From Mycolicibacterium chitae (GTDB lineage: Bacteria > Actinomycetota > Actinomycetes > Mycobacteriales > Mycobacteriaceae): a stretch of 64,000 nucleotides of DNA. Location: assembly GCF_900637205.1 (NCBI RefSeq), contig NZ_LR134355.1, forward strand, positions 1,674,001-1,738,000, in the 5' to 3' direction. Positions within the stretch are counted from its first letter, which is position 1, and each line of letters opens with the position of its first letter. A program made the position numbers and the translations under genes. Below are positions 56,299 to 64,000 of this stretch, piece after piece. The notes under the pieces were generated by a model. The model had not been told where the DNA came from and did no database searches. It saw only the letters and a program-made list of their open reading frames with translations.

Positions 56299-57450
56299 GT
56301 GGCACGCGACTACTACGGTCTGCTCGGCGTGAGCAAGGGCGCCAGTGATGCGGAGCTCAAGCGGGCCTACCGCAAGCTGGCCCGGGAGCTGCATCCCGAC
56401 GTCAACCCCGACGAGGAGGCGCAGGCCCGGTTCAAAGAGATCTCGGTGGCCTACGAGGTACTGACCGATCCGGAGAAGCGGCGCATCGTCGACCTCGGCG
56501 GTGACCCGCTGGACAGCGCGGGCGGCAACGGCGCCGGGTTCCCCGGCGGCTTCGGCGGCCTCGGCGACGTTTTCGAGGCGTTCTTCGGTGGCGGCACCGC
56601 CTCGCGCGGGCCCGTCGGCCGGGTCCGTCCCGGCTCGGACTCGCTGCTGCGGCTGCGGCTGGACCTCGCCGAGTGCGCGACGGGTGTGACCAAGCAGGTC
56701 ACCGTCGACACCGCGGTGCTGTGCGACCGCTGCCACGGCAAGGGCACCCACGGCGACTCCAAGCCGGCCTCCTGCGACACCTGCGGCGGGCTGGGCGAGG
56801 TGTCCAGCGTGCAGCGGTCGCTGCTGGGCCAGGTGATGACCTCCCGGCCGTGTCCCACCTGCCGCGGGGTCGGCGAGGTGATCCCCGATCCGTGCCACCG
56901 CTGCGGCGGCGACGGCCGGGTGCGGTCCCGCCGGGAGATCAGCGTGAAGATCCCCGCCGGCGTCGGCGACGGCATGCGGGTGCGGCTGGCCGCCCAGGGC
57001 GAGGTGGGCCCCGGCGGCGGCCCGGCCGGCGACCTGTACGTCGAGGTGCACGAGCAGGCCCACGACATCTTCGTCCGCGAGGGCGACCACCTGCACTGCA
57101 CCGTCGAGGTACCGATGGTCGACGCGGCGCTGGGCACCACGGTGGCCGTCGACGACATTCTCGACGGCGCGGTCGACATCGTCATCCCGGCGGGCACCCA
57201 GCCGGACGCGGTGATCACGCTGCGCGGCCACGGCATGCCGCATCTGCGCTCCGGGGTCCGCGGCGACCTGCACGCGCACGTCGACGTGGTGGTGCCGGCC
57301 AAGCTCGACCCGGCCGACACCGAGCTGCTGCGCCAGCTCAAGGAGAACCGCGGCCGCGACGTCGCCCAGATCCGCTCGGCCGCCGCGGCCGCTCAGAACA
57401 ACGGCGGCGGCATCTTCAGCCGGCTGCGCGAAACCTTCTCCGGCCGCTGA
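56299..57450 (+). CDS. dnaJ2: Chaperone DnaJ (second copy type, DnaJ2)
   Basis: 383 residues. J domain with the HPD tripeptide ([10 protein letters not shown]), a Gly/Phe-rich segment ([13 protein letters not shown]), four zinc-binding repeats [24 protein letters not shown] and CHRCGGDG, then the client-binding beta domains. It stimulates DnaK ATPase and loads substrates. Mycobacteria have dnaJ1 in the dnaK operon and this copy with hrcA. GTG start at 56299, 41 bp after hrcA. Confidence 0.95.
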   Translation: MARDYYGLLGVSKGASDAELKRAYRKLARELHPDVNPDEEAQARFKEISVAYEVLTDPEKRRIVDLGGDPLDSAGGNGAGFPGGFGGLGDVFEAFFGGGTASRGPVGRVRPGSDSLLRLRLDLAECATGVTKQVTVDTAVLCDRCHGKGTHGDSKPASCDTCGGLGEVSSVQRSLLGQVMTSRPCPTCRGVGEVIPDPCHRCGGDGRVRSRREISVKIPAGVGDGMRVRLAAQGEVGPGGGPAGDLYVEVHEQAHDIFVREGDHLHCTVEVPMVDAALGTTVAVDDILDGAVDIVIPAGTQPDAVITLRGHGMPHLRSGVRGDLHAHVDVVVPAKLDPADTELLRQLKENRGRDVAQIRSAAAAAQNNGGGIFSRLRETFSGR

Positions 57451-57459
57451 CACCGGAGG

Positions 57460-58212
57460 GTGGCCCCGATCTCCCACGCGCTGTTCTACGTCGACCACGT
57501 TCCCGACGTCGGTGGGATCGCCGTCGTCGACGGCGACGAGGGGTTCCACGCCGCGACGGTGCGCCGACTGCGACCCGGTGAGCACATCGTGCTCGGCGAC
57601 GGCGTCGGCGAGTTGGCCGACTGCGTCGTCGAGGGCACCGCGAAACGCGAACTGACCGCCCGGGTGCTGGCCCGCCGCAGCGTCGCGGCGGCGCGGCCGT
57701 CCGTCACCGTGGTGCAGGCCATCCCCAAGTCGGAACGCTCCGAGCTGGCGGTCGAGTTGGCCACCGAGGCCGGCGCCGACGAGGTCATCGCCTGGCAGGC
57801 TGCGCGCTGCGTCGCCCGCTGGGATGATGCCCGCGCGGACAAGGGATTGCGACGCTGGAGCGCGGTGGCCCGTTCGGCCGCCCGGCAGTCCCGCCGAGCC
57901 CACATCCCGGCGGTGGCCGGCCCGCTGCGCACCGCCGACGTCGTCGCGCGGGCGGCGGGGTGCGATGTGGTGCTGGCGCTGCACGAGGCGGCGGATACCG
58001 CACTGACCGAACTCACCGAACTGCCTCTGGCACAGGCGGATTCGATCATGCTGATCGTCGGTCCCGAGGGCGGCATCACCGACGACGAGATCGCCGCCCT
58101 GACCGGGGCCGGTGCGCACGCGGTGCGGCTGGGCCCGACGGTGTTGCGCACCTCGACGGCGGCCGCGGTCGCACTCGGCGCGCTCGGCGTACTGACCCCG
58201 CGCTGGGGTTAG
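57460..58212 (+). CDS. rsmE: 16S rRNA (uracil-1498-N3)-methyltransferase
   Basis: 250 residues, SPOUT family. An N-terminal PUA-like domain is followed by the SAM-binding knot with [14 protein letters not shown] and [16 protein letters not shown], the RsmE signature. It methylates U1498 of 16S rRNA in the assembled small subunit. GTG start at 57460, 9 bp after dnaJ2. Its stop overlaps the convergent GGDEF gene stop. Confidence 0.94.
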   Translation: MAPISHALFYVDHVPDVGGIAVVDGDEGFHAATVRRLRPGEHIVLGDGVGELADCVVEGTAKRELTARVLARRSVAAARPSVTVVQAIPKSERSELAVELATEAGADEVIAWQAARCVARWDDARADKGLRRWSAVARSAARQSRRAHIPAVAGPLRTADVVARAAGCDVVLALHEAADTALTELTELPLAQADSIMLIVGPEGGITDDEIAALTGAGAHAVRLGPTVLRTSTAAAVALGALGVLTPRWG

Positions 58213-59327
58213 CCGGTGTCCTCGGTCTCGTCCGGGTAGCCGTCCAGGCAGGCCGGTCGCTCGCAGACCGCGTACTGGGCGCGGTTGCCGCCGGCCCGGC
58301 GCGCGTCGTACATCACCTTGGTGCCCAACGCGATCAGCTCGTCGAGCAGTTCATACGGCGGGCAGGCCGCCAGCCCGGCCATCGGGGTGCACACCACGCC
58401 GATGCTGGTGGTCAGCCGCAGCGGCGTGCTCCGGATGGCGCTGCGGATCCGTTCCACCAGGGCGCTGGCGTCCGGTGCGGCGAAGCTGTCGGCGACCAGG
58501 AATTCGCTGTCGGTGATGTGGGCGACGACGGCGTCGCGGCGGGTGGTCTCGCGCATCGCCCGCCCGGCGGCGATGCGCGCCGAGGTGGCGTGTGCGGGCG
58601 CGAGCAACGCGAAGTTGTCCAGGCTGACCACGACGATCACCAGGTGGCGGTCGTCGACGCGGCTGCGGGAGGCGATGAACGTCCCGGCGGCCTCGTAGAA
58701 CGCCGACCGGTTCAGCAGGCCCGTCACCGGCTCGAGGTCGCCGCCGACCGTGGCCTCCCCGAGCATCTGCACGAAGGCCTGACAACCCGCCGTCGCCGAC
58801 AGGATGATCACCAGCACCGCGGTGATCATCCCGGCGCCCCAGATCGGATCCCCGGCCGCGGTCAGTCGGACGAACGGGATGGCGCCGACCAGCAGCGTGG
58901 CCAACAGCATGCTGAACACGTGCCGCGCGCTGTGGAAGAACACCAGGTAGCCGCCGATCCCGGCGAACGCGCAGGTGGCGAAGATGCCGCTGACCGGGTT
59001 GGACTGCACGAGCGCGACCGCGGTCACGGAGATCGACGCGAGCGTGACGAACAGCAGCGACTGTTGCCGGCTGGGCCAGTGAGCCCGTCGCCACCACAGC
59101 GCCAGCCCAATGGCCACCAGCGCCGCGACCAACGAGATGGCCACGTTGACCGGGCCGTGCGGGCCCGCGGGGGAGAAGATCATGAAGATCGGCAGGATGG
59201 CCAGGCTGCCCACCAGCGCGGACACCACCCGGGTGGCGGCCACCTCGGCCCCGCGGGCCGCCAGCAGCGCCGTGATCCAGTAGTAGTGATCGGGTTGCCG
59301 TAGCCAGACACGCAATGTCCGAATCAT
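58209..59327 (-). CDS. Membrane protein with degenerate GGDEF domain
   Basis: 372 residues. About six transmembrane helices (30-185) carry no known sensor; a cytoplasmic GGDEF-like domain follows ([18 protein letters not shown] to the end). The catalytic GGDEF loop reads ITDSEFLVA, so two glycines and the metal-site acid are altered and cyclic di-GMP synthesis is unlikely. It may be a receptor or a relic. The tail is rich in Asp/Glu/Pro. GGAGGAG lies about 11 nt before the ATG. Divergent from phoH. Confidence 0.82.
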   Translation of the reverse strand: MIRTLRVWLRQPDHYYWITALLAARGAEVAATRVVSALVGSLAILPIFMIFSPAGPHGPVNVAISLVAALVAIGLALWWRRAHWPSRQQSLLFVTLASISVTAVALVQSNPVSGIFATCAFAGIGGYLVFFHSARHVFSMLLATLLVGAIPFVRLTAAGDPIWGAGMITAVLVIILSATAGCQAFVQMLGEATVGGDLEPVTGLLNRSAFYEAAGTFIASRSRVDDRHLVIVVVSLDNFALLAPAHATSARIAAGRAMRETTRRDAVVAHITDSEFLVADSFAAPDASALVERIRSAIRSTPLRLTTSIGVVCTPMAGLAACPPYELLDELIALGTKVMYDARRAGGNRAQYAVCERPACLDGYPDETEDTG

Positions 59328-59423
59328 GACAGTGGCGCTGCTCCTCCGACCGTCGTCCGCACCGCAACGGGACGGACGTGCAACTAACGCCCCTCAGGCT
59401 ACGCGGCCCAACTGCGGTAATCA

Positions 59424-59453
59424 TTGGGTTGCTCGGAATGACGGCGGTAGACT
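59424..59453 (+). promoter_or_regulatory. Predicted phoH-ybeY-era operon promoter
   Basis: TTGGGT (59424-59429) and TAGACT (59448-59453) with an 18-bp spacer resemble a SigA promoter. Transcription would start near 59460, 45 nt before phoH. The rest of the 178-bp gap shows nothing else. Confidence 0.45.
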
Positions 59454-59505
59454 CGGGGCACCGAGCAAACCGCCCCGAAGTGAGAAAGCAGGCAGAAAAG
59501 CCCAC

Positions 59506-60552
59506 GTGACGCCCCGCGATACCAACGCCGCCCCCGCTACGTCCGTCCCTGCGGGTTCCTCGGTGAAAAGCAGCATCAATGTGCCGCCCGACCTGGTTGT
59601 GGGCCTGCTGGGCTCTGCCGACGAGAATCTCCGGGTACTGGAACGCAGCCTCGACGCCGACCTGCACGTGCGCGGCAACGCCGTGACCCTGTCCGGGACC
59701 CCCGCCGACGTGGCGCTGGCCGAGCGGGTGCTCACCGAGTTGCTCGCCATCGTCGGCAGCGGCCAGACCCTGACCCCGGATGCCGTGCGGCACAGCGTGG
59801 CGATGGTCAACGGCGCCGAGGACGCCTCCCCGGCCGAGGTCCTCACGCTCGACATCCTGTCGCGGCGCGGTCGGACCATCCGCCCCAAGACGCTGAACCA
59901 GAAGCGCTACGTCGACGCGATCGACGCCCACACCATCGTGTTCGGCATCGGCCCGGCCGGCACCGGCAAGACCTATCTGGCGATGGCCAAGGCGGTGCAC
60001 GCGCTGCAGACCAAACAGGTCAACCGGATCATCCTGACCCGGCCCGCGGTGGAGGCCGGGGAGCGGCTGGGGTTCCTGCCGGGCACCCTGAGCGAGAAGA
60101 TCGACCCGTATCTGCGCCCGCTGTACGACGCGCTGCACGACATGATGGATCCCGAGGCGATCCCGAAGCTGATGAGCGCCGGGGTCATCGAGGTCGCGCC
60201 GCTGGCCTACATGCGCGGCCGGACCCTCAACGACGCGTTCATCATCCTCGACGAGGCGCAGAACACCACGCCCGAACAGATGAAGATGTTCCTGACCCGC
60301 CTCGGTTTCGGGGCCAAGATCGTGGTCACCGGTGACGTGACGCAGGTGGACCTGCCCGGTGGGGCCAGATCCGGGCTGCGCGCCGCGGTCGACATCCTCG
60401 ACGGCATCGACGACATCCACGTCGCCGAACTCAGCAGCGCCGACGTGGTGCGGCACCGGCTGGTCTCGGAGATCGTCGACGCCTACGAGAAGGCCGGGGC
60501 CCGGGCGGGCGACGCCCTGGGCAACCGCGTGACCCGTCGCGCGCGAAGGTGA
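59506..60552 (+). CDS. phoH: PhoH-like ATPase
   Basis: 348 residues. N-terminal KH-like segment (about 22-100) and a P-loop ATPase with Walker [12 protein letters not shown] and Walker [13 protein letters not shown]. The protein is encoded with YbeY and Era in many bacteria, suggesting a role in rRNA maturation. GTG at 59506 gives the size of M. tuberculosis PhoH1; the open frame runs further upstream but that part overlaps the divergent promoter and is not conserved. Confidence 0.93.
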   Translation: MTPRDTNAAPATSVPAGSSVKSSINVPPDLVVGLLGSADENLRVLERSLDADLHVRGNAVTLSGTPADVALAERVLTELLAIVGSGQTLTPDAVRHSVAMVNGAEDASPAEVLTLDILSRRGRTIRPKTLNQKRYVDAIDAHTIVFGIGPAGTGKTYLAMAKAVHALQTKQVNRIILTRPAVEAGERLGFLPGTLSEKIDPYLRPLYDALHDMMDPEAIPKLMSAGVIEVAPLAYMRGRTLNDAFIILDEAQNTTPEQMKMFLTRLGFGAKIVVTGDVTQVDLPGGARSGLRAAVDILDGIDDIHVAELSSADVVRHRLVSEIVDAYEKAGARAGDALGNRVTRRARR

Positions 60553-60559
60553 GCCGGCC

Positions 60560-61114
60560 GTGAGCATCGAGGTGTCCAACGAGTCCGGGCTTGATGTCTC
60601 CGAGGAGGAGCTCATCAGCGTGGCCCGCTTCGTCATCGACAAGATGAACGTCAACCCGGGCGCGGAGCTGTCGATGGTGTTGCTCGACACCGCCGCCATG
60701 GCCGATCTGCACATGCGTTGGATGGACCTGCCCGGTCCCACCGACGTGATGAGCTTCCCGATGGACGAGCTGGAACCGGGCGGTCGGCCCGACGCCAGCG
60801 AACCGGGACCGTCGATGCTCGGCGACATCGTGCTGTGCCCGCAGTTCGCCGCCGAGCAGGCCAAGGCCGCCGGCCACGACGTGGAGCACGAGTTGGCGCT
60901 GCTGACCGTGCACGGTGTGCTGCATCTGCTGGGCTACGACCACGCCGAGGCCGACGAGGAGAAGGAAATGTTCGCGTTGCAGCGTCAGCTGCTCGAGGAC
61001 TGGTATCACGACCAGGCCCAGCTGTACCGCCGCAACCGGCAGGCCGAGCGCGACAGCAGCCTGCTGGGCAAGTCGGAGTACTTCATGACGCCGGCCGCCG
61101 ACGATCAGCTGTGA
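60560..61114 (+). CDS. ybeY: Endoribonuclease YbeY
   Basis: 184 residues. The zinc-binding signature [11 protein letters not shown] is intact, with the upstream [10 protein letters not shown] motif. YbeY takes part in 3' maturation of 16S rRNA and 70S quality control. GTG start at 60560, 7 bp after phoH; its stop overlaps the next gene (GTGA). The acidic C-terminal tail ending [11 protein letters not shown] is the usual mycobacterial extension. Confidence 0.95.
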   Translation: MSIEVSNESGLDVSEEELISVARFVIDKMNVNPGAELSMVLLDTAAMADLHMRWMDLPGPTDVMSFPMDELEPGGRPDASEPGPSMLGDIVLCPQFAAEQAKAAGHDVEHELALLTVHGVLHLLGYDHAEADEEKEMFALQRQLLEDWYHDQAQLYRRNRQAERDSSLLGKSEYFMTPAADDQL

Positions 61115-62412
61115 CCGAACTGGCGCCGTTACTGGGCGCGATCGCGCTGGTGGGGCTCGGGGGGTTGTTCGCCGCCATCGACGCCGCCATCAGCACCGTG
61201 TCGATGGCGCGCATCGAGGAGATGGTGCGCGACGAGCGGCCCGGCGCGGTCCGGCTGGCCCGGGTGGTCAGCGAGCGGCCGCGCTTCATCAACCTGGTGG
61301 TGCTGCTGCGTATCGCGTGCGAGACGGCGGCCACGGTGTTGGTGGTCGAGTACCTCCGGGACCTGATGAGCGTCGGGTGGGCGCTGCTGATCGCGGCCGC
61401 GGTCATGGTGGTGGTCAGCTTCGTGGTGATCGGGGTGGGTCCGCGCACCGTGGGCCGCCAGAACGCCTACTCGATCGCGTTGGCCTCGGCCGTTGCGCTG
61501 CAAGCGATCTCGGTGCTGCTGGCCCCGATCAGCCGGTTGCTGATCCTGCTCGGTAACGCCCTGACGCCGGGCCGCGGCTTCCGCAACGGGCCGTTCGCCT
61601 CCGAGATCGAGTTGCGGGAGGTCGTCGACCTGGCGCAGCAGAGCGGCGTGGTGGCCGACGACGAGCGCCGGATGATCCAGTCGGTGTTCGAACTCGGGGA
61701 CACCCCGGCGCGCGAGGTGATGGTGCCGCGCACCGAGATGGTGTGGATCGAGTCCGACAAGAACGCCGGCCAGGCGACCTCGCTGGCGGTGCGCAGCGGG
61801 CACTCCCGGATCCCGGTGATCGGCGAGAACGTCGACGACGTCGTCGGCGTGGTTTATCTGAAAGACCTTGTCCAACAGACGTATCACTCGGTCAACGGCG
61901 GCAGCGACACCCAGATCGCCGATGTGCTGCGCCCGGCGGTGTTCGTCCCCGACTCCAAGCGGCTCGACGAGTTGCTGCGCGAGATGCAGCGTGACCGAAA
62001 CCACATGGTGCTGCTGGTCGACGAGTACGGCGCCATCGCCGGGCTGGTGACCATCGAGGACGTGCTCGAGGAGATCGTCGGCGAGATCGCCGACGAGTAC
62101 GACGCCGACGAGATCGCGCCCATCGAGGAACTGGGCGATCGCTGCTACCGGGTCTCCACCCGGCTGCCCATCGAGGACCTCGGCGAGTTGTACGACGACG
62201 TGGAGTTCGAGGACGACCTCGACGTGGACACCGTGGGCGGGTTGCTCGGGCTGGAACTGGGCCGGGTGCCGCTGCCCGGCGCCGAGGTGGTCTCGCACGG
62301 GCTGCGACTGCGCGCCGAGGGCGGCAACGACCATCGCGGCCGGGTGCGCATCGGTACGGTCCTGGTCCGGCCCGTCGACCCCGTGCCCGCGGCGGAGGAG
62401 GAGTCCCGGTGA
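61111..62412 (+). CDS. Hemolysin C/CorC-like CNNM transporter with CBS pair
   Basis: 433 residues. Four hydrophobic segments form the CNNM domain (1-145), followed by two CBS domains (about 190-320, [12 protein letters not shown] and [23 protein letters not shown]) and a C-terminal CorC_HlyC domain. Members are thought to export or sense magnesium and cobalt; the hemolysin name is historical. GTG start overlaps ybeY and its stop overlaps era, both by 4 bp. M. tuberculosis Rv2366c is nearly the same length. Confidence 0.92.
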   Translation: MTELAPLLGAIALVGLGGLFAAIDAAISTVSMARIEEMVRDERPGAVRLARVVSERPRFINLVVLLRIACETAATVLVVEYLRDLMSVGWALLIAAAVMVVVSFVVIGVGPRTVGRQNAYSIALASAVALQAISVLLAPISRLLILLGNALTPGRGFRNGPFASEIELREVVDLAQQSGVVADDERRMIQSVFELGDTPAREVMVPRTEMVWIESDKNAGQATSLAVRSGHSRIPVIGENVDDVVGVVYLKDLVQQTYHSVNGGSDTQIADVLRPAVFVPDSKRLDELLREMQRDRNHMVLLVDEYGAIAGLVTIEDVLEEIVGEIADEYDADEIAPIEELGDRCYRVSTRLPIEDLGELYDDVEFEDDLDVDTVGGLLGLELGRVPLPGAEVVSHGLRLRAEGGNDHRGRVRIGTVLVRPVDPVPAAEEESR

Positions 62413-63332
62413 CGAATACAGAGGGCGAATTCCGTTCCGGTTTCGTCTGTTTGGTGGGCCGGCCCAACACCGGCAAGTCCACGCTGACCAATGCGCTGGT
62501 CGGCAGCAAGATCGCCATCACGTCGAACCGGCCGCAGACCACCCGGCACACCATCCGGGGAATCGTGCACCGGCCGGACTTCCAGATCGTCCTGGTGGAC
62601 ACCCCGGGGCTGCATCGCCCGCGCACGCTGCTCGGGCAGCGCCTCAACGATCTGGTGCGCGACACCTACAGCGAGGTCGACGCGATCGGGCTGTGCATCC
62701 CGGCCGACGAGGCGATCGGCCCGGGGGACCGCTGGATCTACCAGCAGATCCGCGAGGTGGCGCCGCGCACCACGCTGATCGTCATCGTCACCAAGATCGA
62801 CAAGGTGCCCAAGGACCGGGTCGCGGCCCAATTGGTCGCTGTCGACCAGGAATTCGGCGAGCACGCGCGCGACATCGTGCCAGTCTCGGCGACCGCCGGC
62901 ACCCAGGTCGACGCCCTGACCGACGTGCTGGTCAGCCACCTGCCGCCCGGGCCGGCGTTCTATCCCGACGGGGAGCTCACCGACGAGCCCGAGGAAGTCC
63001 TGATGGCCGAGCTGATCCGCGAGGCCGCACTCGAAGGGGTGCGCGACGAGCTGCCGCACTCGCTGGCGGTGGTCATCGACGAGGTCGAGGAGCGGCCCGA
63101 CCGCCCGGAAGGCGATCCGCTGATCGACGTGCGCGCCCTGCTGTACGTGGAGCGCGACAGCCAGAAGGGCATCGTCATCGGCAAGGGCGGGGCCCGGCTG
63201 CGCGAGGTCGGCACCGCCGCGCGCACCCAGATCGAGCGGCTGTTGGGCACCAAGGTCTATCTGGACCTGCGGGTGAAGGTCGCCAAGAACTGGCAGCGCG
63301 ACCCCAAACAGCTTGGCCGACTGGGCTTCTGA
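62409..63332 (+). CDS. era: GTPase Era
   Basis: 307 residues. GTPase motifs [15 protein letters not shown] and TKID are present, as is the C-terminal KH domain ([19 protein letters not shown]) that binds the 3' end of 16S rRNA. Era assists 30S assembly. GTG start at 62409 overlaps the CNNM gene. Followed after 9 bp by a convergent gene. Confidence 0.97.
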   Translation: MTNTEGEFRSGFVCLVGRPNTGKSTLTNALVGSKIAITSNRPQTTRHTIRGIVHRPDFQIVLVDTPGLHRPRTLLGQRLNDLVRDTYSEVDAIGLCIPADEAIGPGDRWIYQQIREVAPRTTLIVIVTKIDKVPKDRVAAQLVAVDQEFGEHARDIVPVSATAGTQVDALTDVLVSHLPPGPAFYPDGELTDEPEEVLMAELIREAALEGVRDELPHSLAVVIDEVEERPDRPEGDPLIDVRALLYVERDSQKGIVIGKGGARLREVGTAARTQIERLLGTKVYLDLRVKVAKNWQRDPKQLGRLGF

Positions 63333-63341
63333 GCAGACCGA

Positions 63342-63896
63342 CTACGGGTGATTCGGCGGGCGCTGACCGAACTGCCGCGGCGGCGCCGGAACCGGGTTCG
63401 CGCCGTCGCCGGTGCCGTAGACCGCGACCACCACGCTGCGGTCGGGGACCAGGTTCTCCGACCAGACGCCGATGTCGACGTTGGCGCAGTCGTGCATGAT
63501 CGCGTGGTAGTCGGGCCGGTACCACCATTGGTTGAGGATCTCGACGCCGCTGATGGCCAGCGCCGGGTTGATCGCCACGGTCTCCGACACCGCGCCCTGG
63601 TAGCCGGCCTTGCGGGCGCGGTCGGCCACGGTCGAACCGTCCGAGCCGATGTCGCCGTCGAGTGCGCGGTTGTGCAGCACGTCGTTGGTGTGCCACTGGG
63701 CGGCCAGGCGCAGCTTCGGATTGATCTTGATCTTGGTGTCGCAGCCGGCGCGCTCGTGCATGGTGTAGACGTTGGCCACGACGCCGTCGTTGAGCCGACG
63801 GTTGTCGGCTCCGGCGACCGGTGCGGCCACCGAGGCGAAGGCCATCGCCGTCACCACACCGAACGCGGACCCTGCCGCGACACTGCGCATCCTCAT
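63342..63896 (-). CDS. Secreted CAP (SCP/PR-1) domain protein
   Basis: 184 residues. A signal peptide (MRMRSVAAGSAFGVVTAMAFASVAAPVAGA) is followed by a CAP domain with HTNDVLHNRAL, SETVAINPA and HAIMHDC; a Pro-rich tail ends the protein. CAP proteins are secreted and bind lipids or act at the wall; function here is unknown. The ATG at 63896 is chosen since TAATCT lies 8 nt upstream; a second ATG is two codons in. A paralogue lies immediately upstream on the same strand. Confidence 0.85.
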   Translation of the reverse strand: MRMRSVAAGSAFGVVTAMAFASVAAPVAGADNRRLNDGVVANVYTMHERAGCDTKIKINPKLRLAAQWHTNDVLHNRALDGDIGSDGSTVADRARKAGYQGAVSETVAINPALAISGVEILNQWWYRPDYHAIMHDCANVDIGVWSENLVPDRSVVVAVYGTGDGANPVPAPPRQFGQRPPNHP

Positions 63897-63904
63897 GCGC
63901 AGGG

Positions 63905-63910
63905 AGATTA
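63905..63910 (-). promoter_or_regulatory. -10 (TAATCT) of the CAP-protein gene
   Basis: Minus-strand TAATCT is 8 nt from the ATG at 63896 with no Shine-Dalgarno between, again suggesting a leaderless mRNA. Confidence 0.45.
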
Positions 63911-63945
63911 CGCGAGTGCCCACCCGGACACAGCCGATTGGTCCC

Positions 63946-64000
63946 TCAGCCGAACTGCCGCGGCCCCACCGGGGCCGGGCCGGCGGCATCCCCGTGGCCG
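63946..64000 (-). CDS. C-terminal end of a second CAP-domain protein (partial)
   Basis: The last 18 codons, read leftward from the window edge to TGA at 63946-63948, give GHGDAAGPAPVGPRQFG. This lines up with the C-terminal end of the neighbouring CAP protein (GTGDGANPVPAPPRQFG), so the two are probably tandem paralogues. Only this tail is visible. Confidence 0.6.
   Translation of the reverse strand, partial: GHGDAAGPAPVGPRQFG

Overview
The window is chromosomal DNA of very high G+C content from a mycobacterium, probably a rapidly growing Mycolicibacterium. The evidence is gene content and order: a mycobactin siderophore locus, a Stf0 trehalose sulfotransferase, a GH15 trehalase, leaderless promoters of the form TANNNT-6/8 nt-start codon, and a backbone that runs parallel to Mycobacterium tuberculosis Rv2417c to Rv2364c. 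There is one coding strand at a time, with many 4-bp ATGA/GTGA overlaps. No tRNA, rRNA, CRISPR array, insertion sequence or prophage was seen.

Layout. 1-10.3 kb: end of a DegV protein, comEA-comEC-holA, divergent rpsT, an ATP-grasp/alpha-E/transglutaminase operon, an RNase Z-like hydrolase, a CBS protein, an acetyltransferase and a PemK/MazF-fold protein. 10.4-18.9 kb: lepA (apparently with an ATC start codon), cysE-cysK, a sulfatase next to stf0, a biliverdin-type heme oxygenase and trehalase. 18.9-26.7 kb: two tiny membrane proteins and then sulfate assimilation: subI-cysT-cysW-cysA (sulfate uptake) convergent with sirA-cysH-che1 (sulfite reductase, APS reductase, siroheme chelatase). Both sulfur operons are preceded by a leaderless 30-31 codon ORF ending in a run of Cys codons, and both Shine-Dalgarno sequences can be hidden in a hairpin. 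This is a pair of cysteine-responsive attenuators.

26.8-54.8 kb: hemW and then the mycobactin locus. mbtA and a 1730-residue iterative type I polyketide synthase run leftward; mbtB, a thioesterase, mbtC, mbtD, mbtE, mbtF, mbtG and mbtH run rightward as one tightly overlapping operon. Two tandem IdeR-like iron boxes lie in the 107-bp divergent promoter region. The salicylate synthase mbtI and mbtJ, which flank mbtA in M. tuberculosis, are not here. In their place is a PKS whose KS-AT-TH/DH-KR-ACP order, length and motifs fit a bacterial 6-methylsalicylic acid synthase. The inferred pathway is: PKS makes 6-methylsalicylate, MbtA adenylates it, MbtB-F assemble it with Ser/Thr, N6-hydroxylysines and a ketide unit, giving a 6-methylsalicyl mycobactin.

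54.8-64 kb: a small conserved DG-HR protein, hrcA-dnaJ2-rsmE, a membrane protein with a degenerate GGDEF domain, phoH-ybeY-CNNM/HlyC-era, and two tandem secreted CAP-domain genes, the second cut by the window edge.
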